DNA of 64,000 bases from Paradevosia shaoguanensis. GTDB lineage: Bacteria > Pseudomonadota > Alphaproteobacteria > Rhizobiales > Devosiaceae. The DNA is taken from assembly GCF_016801025.1 (NCBI RefSeq), contig NZ_CP068983.1, positions 806,001 through 870,000 on the forward strand, read 5' to 3'. Both the position numbers and the translations under genes were made by a program. Of the stretch, positions 16,805 through 25,276 are shown in pieces (within the stretch, counting starts at the first letter, position 1; the number at the start of each line of letters is the position of its first letter). The notes under the pieces were generated by a model. It saw only the letters and a program-made list of their open reading frames with translations, was not told the DNA's origin and ran no database searches.

Positions 16805-18310
16805 TTACTGAGCGGCCTTCTTGATCCCGTAGGCGAAGAACTGCGAGTTCAGGCCGTTGATCGGATAGCCGCTGACGTTAGCCGCAGATACCACAATCTG
16901 GGGGTAGAGGTAGAGCCAATTGCTGGCTGCGTCCTCGGCGATCAGCTTGTTGGCTTCCAGCAGCTTGGCCGTCTGGTCGGCTTCGGTCGGCTGCGTTTCG
17001 GCCGAGGCGATGAGATCGGTCACGGTCGGGTTGTTGTAGCCCCAGTAGAAGTCCGGGTTGCCGTAGAACACGATGTCGCGGTGGTTCACGTGTTCCTGGA
17101 GCGTGGCCTGGAAATCATGCGACTGGTAGATCTTGGTGTACCACTCGTTGGCCGTGATGATGTTGATGTTGGCCTTGACGCCGACCTTGGCGAATTCGCT
17201 CTGCAGGAACTGCGCCACGATCGGATGCGGATCGTAGTCGGGGGTGTCGATGGTGAATTCGAACCCGTCCGGGAAGCCGGCCTCCTTGAGCAGTTCCTTG
17301 GCGCTTTCCGGGTCATAGGGGTCGACATTGGTCAGGTCGACGTACCAGGGGTCGGTCGGCGGCACGAACGAACCGATCAGCGTGCCGTAATCGCCCCAGA
17401 TGGATTCGAGCAGCTTCTTCTTGTCGACGGCGCGGGCCAGGGCCTTGCGGACCTTGACGTTGTCGAACGGCGCCACGCGGTCGTTATAGGCGAGGATTTC
17501 CTTGGTCGTCGAAGCGCCCTCGGTCACCGTGAACTGCGGATTGTCCTTGAACTGGGCCAGCGAATCCGGGCTCTGCACCGAGGTGATGATGTCCACTGCG
17601 CCGGTCAGCAGCGCGTTGTTGAGCGCGGTCGCGTCGGTAAAGTAATTGTAGGTCACGCCGGCATTGGTCGGCGCGGCTCCCCAATAACCGTCGAACTTCT
17701 CGAGCGCGAGGGCCGAGCCGCGGCGCCAGTCGGCGAGCTTGTAGGGGCCGGTGCCGTCTTCGGTCGAGGTGATGTCGGTGGCAGCGTCGTTGACGATCCA
17801 CACATAGGAGAGGTTATAGGGCAGCGAGATCGAGCGGCTCTTGAGCTTGACTACGACCGTGGCATCGTCGGGCGTCTCGATGGAATCGATGACCGACAGG
17901 CTCTTCTTGCGTGAGGACTTGGAGTTCTCGGCCACGACGCGCTCGATCGAGGACTTGACGTCGGCGGCGGTCAGCGGGTCGCCCGAGTGGAATTTCACGT
18001 TCGGCTGCAGCTTGAACGTATAGGTTAGGCCATCCTCGCTTTGGGTGTAGTCGGCCACCAGCGACTTCTCGACGGCACCCGCATCGGTCAGCTTGAACAG
18101 CGCCTCATAGACGTTGCCGTTGAAAGCCTCGTTCACGCCCTGCCCGGCACCGGCGGTGTTGTCGAGGTTCTGCGGCTCGTAGAGCGAGCCGATATTGATG
18201 GTGGCGCTGGCGTCGAAATCCTGCGCGGAGACGCCGAAGGCCGTGCCGGCAAACATCAGCGCGGCAAGGGCCACTGCGGTGAATTTGCGGGGAGCGATGA
18301 CGCTGTTCAT
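16805..18310 (-). CDS. Peptide-type ABC transporter substrate-binding protein (SBP family 5)
   Basis: 501 residues. Signal peptide at 1-31 (FTAVALAALMFAGTAFGVSA), then a family 5 solute-binding protein (DASATINIGSLYEPQNLDNT; LTYTFKLQPNVKFHSGDPLT). It captures a peptide or other small solute in the periplasm for the permeases encoded downstream. Start ATG 18310 has AAGGA ten bases upstream; an earlier ATG at 18331 would add MNKEHVK. First gene of the operon. The 175 bases upstream (18311-18485) should hold its promoter, but I see no clear boxes. Confidence 0.9.
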   Translation of the reverse strand: MNSVIAPRKFTAVALAALMFAGTAFGVSAQDFDASATINIGSLYEPQNLDNTAGAGQGVNEAFNGNVYEALFKLTDAGAVEKSLVADYTQSEDGLTYTFKLQPNVKFHSGDPLTAADVKSSIERVVAENSKSSRKKSLSVIDSIETPDDATVVVKLKSRSISLPYNLSYVWIVNDAATDITSTEDGTGPYKLADWRRGSALALEKFDGYWGAAPTNAGVTYNYFTDATALNNALLTGAVDIITSVQSPDSLAQFKDNPQFTVTEGASTTKEILAYNDRVAPFDNVKVRKALARAVDKKKLLESIWGDYGTLIGSFVPPTDPWYVDLTNVDPYDPESAKELLKEAGFPDGFEFTIDTPDYDPHPIVAQFLQSEFAKVGVKANINIITANEWYTKIYQSHDFQATLQEHVNHRDIVFYGNPDFYWGYNNPTVTDLIASAETQPTEADQTAKLLEANKLIAEDAASNWLYLYPQIVVSAANVSGYPINGLNSQFFAYGIKKAAQ

Positions 18311-18485
18311 CTTGACGTGTTCCTTGTTCATCCAGCCGTCCGGGACGGCGCGTCGGCGGCTCTCACGGCCGCCTCTGAGGGCACATGGATACAGCGTAAG
18401 CTCAGGCAATCCCACTCGCAAGGCAGCGTGGGCATTCCAATTTTATGCAAGGCGGAGAAACGAAGTTCCGCCACTGTTCGAAGAA

Positions 18486-19271
18486 TCAGGCCGCTGACGA
18501 TTGCGGCAGCACGAACGGCACTTCCCCGCGTGGAACGACACCCACCTTGAGGTTGCAATCGAAGACGGCGTTGATGATGTCGTCGCGCAGCACCTCGCCC
18601 GGCGTGCCGAAAGCGACATCCTGACCCTTGCGCATCACCAGGATACGGTCCGACGCCATGGCGGCGAGGTTGAGATCGTGTAGAACCGCGATCACCCCGC
18701 CCCCCGCTTCGGCAAATTCACGGGCGATCTGCATGATGGCAAGCTGGTGCTTGATATCGAGGCTGGAGACGGGCTCATCCAGCAGCAGATAGCGCGGCGC
18801 GCCGTCGAGGACGGGCCGCCAGACCTGGCAGAGCACGCGCGCCAACTGCACCCGCTGCTGCTCGCCCCCCGAAAGATCCTGGTAGAAGCGCCCGGCGAAG
18901 CCGGCGAGGTCGACGCGCTCCAGCGCTTCCTCCGGCAAGGCATCGGGATTGTCGACGCCCGAGCGGCCTGCAGTGGTGCCAAGCGCCACGACCTCGCGCA
19001 CGGTGAAGGGGAAGGACAGCGTCGTCGATTGCGGCAGCACGGCGCGCATGCTCGCCGCCTGCCAGGGCCTGAGGCGCTTGAGGTCGTTACCGTTGATCGT
19101 CACACGGCCGGTATAGGCATGGTCGCTGCAAAGCGCCTTGAGCAAGGTCGTCTTGCCCGAGCCATTGGGGCCGATGATCGTCGTGATCTCGCCAGGACGG
19201 GCGGAGAAGGCGACTTCATGGATGATGATCTTGTCGCCGATAGCAACGGAAACGTCGTGGGCAGCAAGCAT
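18486..19271 (-). CDS. hmuV: Heme ABC transporter ATP-binding protein HmuV
   Basis: 261 residues. Walker A GPNGSGKTT, signature LSGGEQQRVQLARV, Walker B YLLLDEPVSSLD, and the HmuV-specific look of LPQSTTLSFPFTVREVV. It powers heme import through HmuU. Start ATG 19271 is four bases after the hmuU stop; the frame upstream lies inside hmuU and is ignored. Last gene of hemP-hmuSTUV. Confidence 0.95.
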   Translation of the reverse strand: MLAAHDVSVAIGDKIIIHEVAFSARPGEITTIIGPNGSGKTTLLKALCSDHAYTGRVTINGNDLKRLRPWQAASMRAVLPQSTTLSFPFTVREVVALGTTAGRSGVDNPDALPEEALERVDLAGFAGRFYQDLSGGEQQRVQLARVLCQVWRPVLDGAPRYLLLDEPVSSLDIKHQLAIMQIAREFAEAGGGVIAVLHDLNLAAMASDRILVMRKGQDVAFGTPGEVLRDDIINAVFDCNLKVGVVPRGEVPFVLPQSSAA

Positions 19272-19275
19272 GATG

Positions 19276-20379
19276 TTACCAGGCCAGCCGATCGCGACGG
19301 CGCAGCAGGATCCAGAGGAAGAAGGGGCCACCTACCGAGGCGGTGACGATGCCGATCGGCAGTTCGGCGGGGGCAACGATGACGCGGCTGATGGCATCTG
19401 CCGTCAACAGGAACGAAGCGCCCAGCAGCGCCGAGGCCGGCAGCAGGAAGCGGTGGTCTGGCCCGATGACGAGCCGCAACAGGTGCGGCACGACGATGCC
19501 GACAAAGCCGATGCCGCCACTGACCGCAACCGAGGCGCCGGTCGCCGCAGCCACGGCGGCGATGGCGATGTTCTTGAAGCGCTGCACCGGCACGCCGAGA
19601 TGATTTGCCGTCGCCTCGCCCAGTGTCAGTGCGTTGAGCCCCTTGGAGAGAAAGAACGTCGCCCCGATGGCCACCGCGATAATCGGACCGGCCGCCGCGA
19701 TCTTGAGCCAGGTTGCACCGGCGAGCGAACCAAGGCCCCAGAAGGTCAGGTCGCGAAGCTGCTGGTCGTTGGCGAGATAGACGAGCACGCCGGTAACGGC
19801 CCCCGCCAGTGCGCCGATGGCGATGCCGGCAAGCAACATCGTGGCCACGGCCGTCTGCCCGCGCGAGGTCGAGACGCGATAGAGCGTCAGTGTCGTCGCC
19901 AGCCCACCGCCGAACGCCGCGAGCGGCAGGGTATAGATGCCGAGCAGCGCCACGAGCGGAGCGGCGATCGTTCCGCCCAGCACGATGATGACCACCGCCC
20001 CCAGTCCGGCGCCGGCCGAGACGCCCACCAGGCCCGGATCGGCCAGTGGATTGCGGAAAAGACCCTGCATCACGACGCCGGAAACTGCCAGTCCGGCGCC
20101 GATCAGGATGCCCAGCACCAGCCGGGGCAGCCGAATGTCGTAAATGATGACCTGCTCACGCAGCACGGCGGGATCGGATTTGTCGACCAGCCCGAACCAG
20201 CTTTCGATAACCGCCCAGCCGCTCGACCCGGATGCGCCGGTGGTGAGGCTGAAGAGCGACACCACCACCAGCAAGATTGCGAGGCCTATGACCGTCACTC
20301 CCGCCAGCCGGGCCCTGTCCCCGGCACGCGCCGGACGCTCCTGTGCGGCAAACCAGGCTTTGAGAGTGAGGTCGGTCAT
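19276..20379 (-). CDS. hmuU: Heme ABC transporter permease HmuU
   Basis: 367 residues, FecCD-type permease with about ten hydrophobic helices (for example VTVIGLAILLVVVSLFSL and IVVPHLLRLVIGPDHR). RLPRLVLGILIGAGLAVSGV is the conserved N-terminal family motif. It forms the inner-membrane heme channel with HmuV. It begins three bases after hmuT ends. Confidence 0.95.
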   Translation of the reverse strand: MTDLTLKAWFAAQERPARAGDRARLAGVTVIGLAILLVVVSLFSLTTGASGSSGWAVIESWFGLVDKSDPAVLREQVIIYDIRLPRLVLGILIGAGLAVSGVVMQGLFRNPLADPGLVGVSAGAGLGAVVIIVLGGTIAAPLVALLGIYTLPLAAFGGGLATTLTLYRVSTSRGQTAVATMLLAGIAIGALAGAVTGVLVYLANDQQLRDLTFWGLGSLAGATWLKIAAAGPIIAVAIGATFFLSKGLNALTLGEATANHLGVPVQRFKNIAIAAVAAATGASVAVSGGIGFVGIVVPHLLRLVIGPDHRFLLPASALLGASFLLTADAISRVIVAPAELPIGIVTASVGGPFFLWILLRRRDRLAW

Positions 20380-20382
20380 GGC

Positions 20383-21270
20383 TCAGTTCCCCGAAAGGCT
20401 GTCGCCGTAGATGGCCTTGGCGAGGTCGCGGATGGCCGATGCCGTGCGCGGACCGAAGCCGAGGAGATAGGCGCCGTCGATGCGGACGATGCGCTTGTTC
20501 TGCCCGGCCGGCGTCAGCGACAGGGCCGGATGGGAGAACAGCGTTTCATCGCTCACCGCCAGTTCGCCGCCACGATCCATCATCAGGATCACATCCGGCT
20601 TTGCGTTGATAATCGCCTCGTCGGTCAGGGCCTTGTAGCCCTGGTAATCGGTGATGGCGTTCTCGGCGCCGGCCAGTGCGATGATGCCGTTCGCCGCACT
20701 GCCCGTGCCCGAAGCCTGGATCTTGCCGTCCTGCATCGAGAGGATGAACAGCACCTTCTGGCGCTGCGACACGTCCCTGGTCAGCTCCTCGGCATCCTTG
20801 AGGTCCTTGTCGACGGTTTCAGCGAGCTGTCTGGCCTTATCCTCGACGCCCAGGGCCTGTCCCACCGCCTTGATCTTGGCAAGGATGCCTTCGTGCGTGA
20901 AGCCTTCCGGCACGGTCTCGTAGGGAATGCTGGCCTTGGAGAGCACGTCCAGCGCTTCCTTGGGCCCCGAACCTTCGAGCACCAGCAGCGCACTCGGATT
21001 CACCGAGAGGACACCCTCGGGCGAGAGCGCCCGCATGTAGCCGACATCGGGAAGCTTGAGCGCCTCCTCGGGATAGACCGCCGTGGAATCGCGGCCGACA
21101 AGCCGGCCCTCTTCGCCCAGCGCGAAGATGATTTCGGTCAGCGAGCCACCGACGGCCACCAGCCGGGACGTATCGGGGAACGGCTTGAGGTCCTGCGCCA
21201 GGGCAGGCGTCGCCAGCAAAGCGACCGCCAGCGTCAAGGCCTTGAGCGGCTTGGAAAAATGCAGCGTCAT
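20383..21270 (-). CDS. hmuT: Periplasmic heme-binding protein HmuT
   Basis: 295 residues. Signal peptide at 1-25 (KALTLAVALLATPALA), then a class III (helical backbone) binding protein: RLVAVGGSLTEIIFALG and VGYMRALSPEGVLSVNPSAL match HmuT/BtuF-type lobes. A Tyr in VGYMRALS is the likely heme ligand by family position. It delivers heme from HmuR to HmuUV. Start ATG 21270, chosen for the signal peptide; upstream residues in the frame overlap hmuS. Confidence 0.93.
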   Translation of the reverse strand: MTLHFSKPLKALTLAVALLATPALAQDLKPFPDTSRLVAVGGSLTEIIFALGEEGRLVGRDSTAVYPEEALKLPDVGYMRALSPEGVLSVNPSALLVLEGSGPKEALDVLSKASIPYETVPEGFTHEGILAKIKAVGQALGVEDKARQLAETVDKDLKDAEELTRDVSQRQKVLFILSMQDGKIQASGTGSAANGIIALAGAENAITDYQGYKALTDEAIINAKPDVILMMDRGGELAVSDETLFSHPALSLTPAGQNKRIVRIDGAYLLGFGPRTASAIRDLAKAIYGDSLSGN

Positions 21271-21281
21271 GATCGCGTCTC

Positions 21282-22331
21282 TCAGGCCGCCGTCGATTGG
21301 GCGAGTGCGGGCAGGCTCTCGACCAGCGCGCGCCATTCGGGCCGCTCATCGTGCCCTTCGACGCGCTTGCCGAAGAACTGGATGATGAGCTTCTGGTCGG
21401 CGCCATAGCACTCGACAGAAGTCACGTGGCCATCCGAAGTCGGCTTGCGCACCGCCCAGACTTCCACGATCTGGTCGAGACGCAGATGCAGGTGGAAGGT
21501 CTCGTCGAGCACGTTGAGCCATGGCCCCATCGGCTCGACCTTGGCCACCGGTCCGCCATGGATCTGGATGCAGCCGGCATTGCCGACGAACACCATGATC
21601 GGCAGCGAGATGCCTGCCGCGCCGTGCATCAGCTGTTCGGTCGCCGACGGATCGAGCGGCCAGGCATATTGATTGCCGACCATGCGCATGGCCTGCAGGC
21701 GCTCGAGATTGAGCTTCTTGAGCATGCCGAAGAACTGGTGCGTGTCGGTGAGGCGCGACCAGTTTTCACGCAATTCCTCGGCGTTCGCGGCGGCAGCTGC
21801 ATCCACCGCGCCGGCGTCGGGAACTTCACCGATCTCGACGGTCTGCGACTGGTCCTCGGCCCGCAGACGCGCGGCGAGTTCGTTCCAGGCATCCATGTTC
21901 GTGGCCGGGCGCGAATGCACCTTGTGCACGGCATTGCCGGCGGCATCGAAGAACTGCAGCGAATGGCGCACGCCACCCTCGCCGTCCTCCTTGCGGACCG
22001 CGAAGCCGCTCGCCCACTTCTTGGGGAAAATGCGCAGGTCGATCTCGTCGCCGAGCACCAGCGCGCTCATCGGACCGACCTTGACGTCCTCATAGGGGCC
22101 GATCTTTTCGTGGACGGCGCTTTCGTTGCGCGTCAACGCCATTACCTCGCCGCAGGCAGGCAGGCCCTCGAGCAGAACGGCAACGTCGGGGTTGAGCCGC
22201 ACCACGCTCTCGCCCACGAAAGCGGCGGTCAGTTCGGCTTCGGAAATCCCGCGGATGCGCGCGAAATCGCGCTCGCGCATCTTCGGGTGCATGGCCCGCA
22301 ATTCACGAATCTCGGCCGGAGATTTGGCCAT
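21282..22331 (-). CDS. hmuS: Hemin-degrading/heme-trafficking protein HmuS
   Basis: 349 residues, usual HmuS length. Two repeated HemS-type domains: MALTRNESAVHEKIGPYEDV in the first half and VFVGNAGCIQIHGGPVAKVE in the second. HmuS binds imported heme in the cytoplasm and is reported to break it down or hand it on. Start ATG 22331 has GAGGGA upstream; an ATG at 22346 is part of that sequence and overlaps hemP. Eleven bases after hemP. Confidence 0.94.
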   Translation of the reverse strand: MAKSPAEIRELRAMHPKMRERDFARIRGISEAELTAAFVGESVVRLNPDVAVLLEGLPACGEVMALTRNESAVHEKIGPYEDVKVGPMSALVLGDEIDLRIFPKKWASGFAVRKEDGEGGVRHSLQFFDAAGNAVHKVHSRPATNMDAWNELAARLRAEDQSQTVEIGEVPDAGAVDAAAAANAEELRENWSRLTDTHQFFGMLKKLNLERLQAMRMVGNQYAWPLDPSATEQLMHGAAGISLPIMVFVGNAGCIQIHGGPVAKVEPMGPWLNVLDETFHLHLRLDQIVEVWAVRKPTSDGHVTSVECYGADQKLIIQFFGKRVEGHDERPEWRALVESLPALAQSTAA

Positions 22332-22342
22332 CTTTGGCTCCC

Positions 22343-22528
22343 TCATTTGTTCAGTATCAGCTTGCCCTGACGGGTGATCTTGAGGCGGTAGACCGCCTGT
22401 TCGTGGAGGATCTGCACCTCGGTGCTCCCCTCGAAGATCTCTTCGCTGGTCAGCGTGCGCGGGGCTCCGTCCTGCTGCGGGCGAGCCGGCTTGGATAGAG
22501 CGGAGGTCTGTCGTTCGAGGTTGGGCAC
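22343..22528 (-). CDS. hemP: Hemin uptake protein HemP/HmuP
   Basis: 61 residues. The C-terminal half carries the family pattern: LTSEEIFEGSTEVQILHEQ, then VYRLKITRQGKLILNK. In rhizobia HmuP is needed for expression of the heme receptor gene, probably as an activator; here it heads the hmuSTUV operon and is divergent from hmuR, which fits that role. Confidence 0.92.
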   Translation of the reverse strand: MPNLERQTSALSKPARPQQDGAPRTLTSEEIFEGSTEVQILHEQAVYRLKITRQGKLILNK

Positions 22529-22579
22529 GTGTCTGATCCAGCAGTCGAAATCGGGCGACTGGCGCCTCGACTTAATTCT

Positions 22580-22594
22580 TGACTCTGAGTATCA
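22580..22594. promoter_or_regulatory. Iron-responsive box (TGA-N9-TCA) in the hemP/hmuR divergent promoter
   Basis: TGACTCTGAGTATCA fits the IRO-box pattern TGA-N9-TCA bound by RirA in rhizobia. It overlaps TTGACT (22579-22584), a good -35 for hmuR, with TATAGA at 22600-22605 as a possible -10. Binding here would block RNA polymerase when iron is plentiful. The 15-bp pattern is short, so a chance match is possible, but the place is right. A clean Fur or Irr box was not seen. Confidence 0.6.
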
Positions 22595-22703
22595 GGATTT
22601 ATAGACACGTCAATAGTGGATTGCAGGAGTCATGTTTTCTGTGATCGATCGAGTGCGAGCAAGCCCCAAGCCAGCCAGCATGTAAAAATAACTGGAGACT
22701 CTG

Positions 22704-24776
22704 ATGGGGCTGGTAAGAAGAAACGTCGTGGTGCTGCTGGGCGGTGCCGCGATGACGGTCCTGGTGGGCGTGCCGCAGGTGGCAGCGCAAAGCCAGGGCC
22801 AGAACGGCAAGTTCGTGACGCTGCTTGAGCGTCTGGTGATCGGCGCGGGGGCGCCGAAAGTGGCCGTCGACACGCCGCAGGCGGTGACGGTGGTGGATCA
22901 GGCCGATATCGACGCGGCGCAGGCAACGACCGTCAAGGACGTGCTCGAAACCGTGCCCGGCGTCTCCGTCATCGGCAGCGACCGCATTTTCGGGGAATCG
23001 TTCAACATCCGCGGCATCGGCACGGCCGAGAACTCGGGTGATGAATCGCGCATCATCGTGACGGTGGACGGCGCCAAGAAGTTTTACGAGCAGTACCGCA
23101 TGGGCTCGTTCTTCTCCGATCCCGAGCTTTACAAGCAGGTGGAAGTCCTGCGCGGTCCCGCTTCCTCGACCCTTTACGGTTCGGGCGCTCTGGCCGGCGT
23201 CATCAACTTCACCACCAAGGACGGCTCCGATTTCATCAAGGACGGCCAGACCGGCGCGATCCGTGTCAAGGGCCAGTACTCCTCGAACGGCAACGGCACG
23301 CTGATGTCGGGCCTGGTCGCCCACAAGTTCAACGAGGGCTTCGATATCCTCGCCACCGGCAACTGGCGGCGCTCGAACGATTTCGACCTCGCCAATGGCG
23401 GCGTCCTCTCAGGCTCGGCGTTCGATGCCTATTCCGGCCTTATCAAGGGCACGGCGCGGTTCGGCGACCAGGACGACCAGAAGCTGAGCGTTTCCTACCA
23501 GCGCTGGTCGAGCAAGAACAACGACCAGGACTATGCCCAGACCGGTACCGTGGCCGCGTTCGGCACGGTCGACCGCGACGTGGTCGACCAGACGGCCGTG
23601 CTGCACTACGAGAACGCCGCCACCGACAATCCGTGGGTCGATCTCAAGGCGAACCTTTCCTACTCGGACACCTATGTGAAGCAGACCAATTCGGCCATCG
23701 GTTCGATCGGTGACGCCGAATACGGGTACAAGACCTGGCAGGCGAGCCTCGAGAACACGTCCGAATTCAGCGGCGAAAGCTGGCAGAATTTCCTGACCTA
23801 CGGCGCCCAGCTTTCCTATCAGGACCGCATCGCCTTCACGACGCTGCCGCTCCCGAACACCACGATCTCGACGCACCCGGAAGGCAAGGACACGCGTCTT
23901 GGCATCTATGCCCAGGACGAGTTCATCCTAAACGACCAGCTGACCATCATCACTGGCGGCCGTGCCGACTTCGTCTGGCAGAAGCCGGAGGTCACCACCA
24001 AGGGCCAGCACGAAATCCAGGACGTGGCGCTCTCGCCCAAGGTGGCGGCGCTCTACAAGTTCAACGACAACGTCTCGATCTTTGGCTCGGTCGCCCATAC
24101 TGAGCGCCTGCCGACGCTCGATGAGCTCTACCAGTACAACAGCGTCAAGGGTCCGAGCCTCAACCTCGAAAAGGAGCAGTCGAACTCCTACGAGGCGGGC
24201 TTCGCACTCACCGGCTACGAGCTGCTGTTCGATGGCGACCAGGCGACCGTCAAGGTCACCGGCTTCTACAACGACCTCACCAATCTCATCGAATCCTCGC
24301 CGTCGGTCGTGGGCAACCCCTACTTCCGCAACGTCGGCAAGGCGACGATCTATGGCGTGGAAGTGGAAGGCAGCTACGAGTCCGAATTCCTCTTCGGCCG
24401 TCTGGCCTATGCCGCCATGGTCGGCACGAACGATGTGACCGGCAAGGCCCTTACCTCGGTGCCCGGCCACAAGCTGCAGCTCACCGTCGGCGCCCGTAAC
24501 CCCGAGTACAATCTCGAATACGGCGCCAAGGCAACGATCGTGGCCTCGACGGAAACCGGCGTGCTGCCCGTCACTGGTAGCGATGCCTCGACGCCCGGCT
24601 ACGCCACCTTCGACATCTTCGCCAACTGGAAGCCGGAATCGGGTCCCCTGGCCGGCACCGAAGCGCAGTTCTCGATCGAGAACATCTTCAACGCCGACTA
24701 TCGCGACAACCAGACGCCGGACCGCTCCAAGGGCCGCACCTTCAAGCTGACGCTGGCCAAGCAGTTCGACTACTGA
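22704..24776 (+). CDS. hmuR: TonB-dependent outer-membrane heme receptor HmuR
   Basis: 690 residues. Signal peptide (VVVLLGGAAMTVLVGVPQVAA), plug domain (TTVKDVLETVPGVSVIG; FNIRGIGT; LRGPASSTLYGSGALAGVI), then a 22-strand barrel ending in Phe-Asp-Tyr. FRNVGKATIYGVEVEG and the NPxL-like region around ERLPTLDELYQYNSVKGPSL are typical heme receptors. It takes heme across the outer membrane using TonB energy. GGAG about ten bases before ATG 22704. It leads the unit with the unknown protein and tonB, although a hairpin follows it. Confidence 0.93.
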   Translation: MGLVRRNVVVLLGGAAMTVLVGVPQVAAQSQGQNGKFVTLLERLVIGAGAPKVAVDTPQAVTVVDQADIDAAQATTVKDVLETVPGVSVIGSDRIFGESFNIRGIGTAENSGDESRIIVTVDGAKKFYEQYRMGSFFSDPELYKQVEVLRGPASSTLYGSGALAGVINFTTKDGSDFIKDGQTGAIRVKGQYSSNGNGTLMSGLVAHKFNEGFDILATGNWRRSNDFDLANGGVLSGSAFDAYSGLIKGTARFGDQDDQKLSVSYQRWSSKNNDQDYAQTGTVAAFGTVDRDVVDQTAVLHYENAATDNPWVDLKANLSYSDTYVKQTNSAIGSIGDAEYGYKTWQASLENTSEFSGESWQNFLTYGAQLSYQDRIAFTTLPLPNTTISTHPEGKDTRLGIYAQDEFILNDQLTIITGGRADFVWQKPEVTTKGQHEIQDVALSPKVAALYKFNDNVSIFGSVAHTERLPTLDELYQYNSVKGPSLNLEKEQSNSYEAGFALTGYELLFDGDQATVKVTGFYNDLTNLIESSPSVVGNPYFRNVGKATIYGVEVEGSYESEFLFGRLAYAAMVGTNDVTGKALTSVPGHKLQLTVGARNPEYNLEYGAKATIVASTETGVLPVTGSDASTPGYATFDIFANWKPESGPLAGTEAQFSIENIFNADYRDNQTPDRSKGRTFKLTLAKQFDY

Positions 24777-24787
24777 CGCTACCTCTA

Positions 24788-24820
24788 CCGGCGCGGACGC
24801 ATGTGCCGCGCCGGCTTTTC
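24788..24820 (+). terminator. Hairpin after hmuR
   Basis: A perfect 9-bp stem, CCGGCGCGG (24788-24796) and CCGCGCCGG (24806-24814), with a 9-nt loop, followed by CTTTTC. It looks like an intrinsic terminator, perhaps a leaky one. It would lower expression of the next gene and tonB relative to the abundant receptor. Confidence 0.65.
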
Positions 24821-24839
24821 CCATGCATGGAGACAAGGA

Positions 24840-25274
24840 ATGATCGCGCGAGCATTTGGAATGTTGGGGATGCTTGCCGCGATTGGCCTGCCGCCGGCCG
24901 CCGTAGCGGCAACCACGGCGCCGGCGGCAGGGTTGTCCCTCGAACTCAACGCGCTGCAACCGAGCGAAACCGGCTGCCGCGTCACGTTCCTCGCCACCAA
25001 TTCCCTCGGCAAGCCGCTCGACAAGGCGGCCTTCGAAGTGGCGCTCTTCAACGCCACGGGCGGCATCGAGCGCCTGGTGACCCTCGATTTCAAGGCGCTG
25101 CCCGAGGGCAAGACCAAGGTGCTTCAATTCGATCTCGCCAAGACGCCCTGCGATGGCCTGAGCCGCGTGCTCATCAATGACGTCGCGGCCTGTACGGGCA
25201 CCGGTGTCGAGGCCGGCGAGTGCCTCGTCTCGCTTACCACCTCCAACAAATCCACGATCCAGTTCGGGCTCTGA
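24840..25274 (+). CDS. Secreted protein of unknown function in the heme/TonB operon
   Basis: 144 residues. Signal peptide (FGMLGMLAAIGLPPAAVA), then a mature part of about 120 residues with alternating hydrophobic pattern (LSLELNALQPSETGCRVTFL; GGIERLVTLDFKALPEGKT) suggesting a small beta-sandwich. Three or four Cys residues could form disulfides (TGCRV, TPCDG, AACTG, GECLV). I do not recognise the family. It lies between hmuR and tonB, three bases before tonB, so a role in receptor-TonB function in the periplasm is likely but unproved. GGAG upstream supports ATG 24840. Confidence 0.7.
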   Translation: MIARAFGMLGMLAAIGLPPAAVAATTAPAAGLSLELNALQPSETGCRVTFLATNSLGKPLDKAAFEVALFNATGGIERLVTLDFKALPEGKTKVLQFDLAKTPCDGLSRVLINDVAACTGTGVEAGECLVSLTTSNKSTIQFGL

Positions 25275-25276
25275 CC

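Noticed and set aside
19138-21408. 756-codon plus-strand open frame across hmuV, hmuU and hmuT
   Set aside because: It crosses three well-supported genes of the opposite strand; composition (Asp, Arg, Gln, His rich) is that of an antisense frame.
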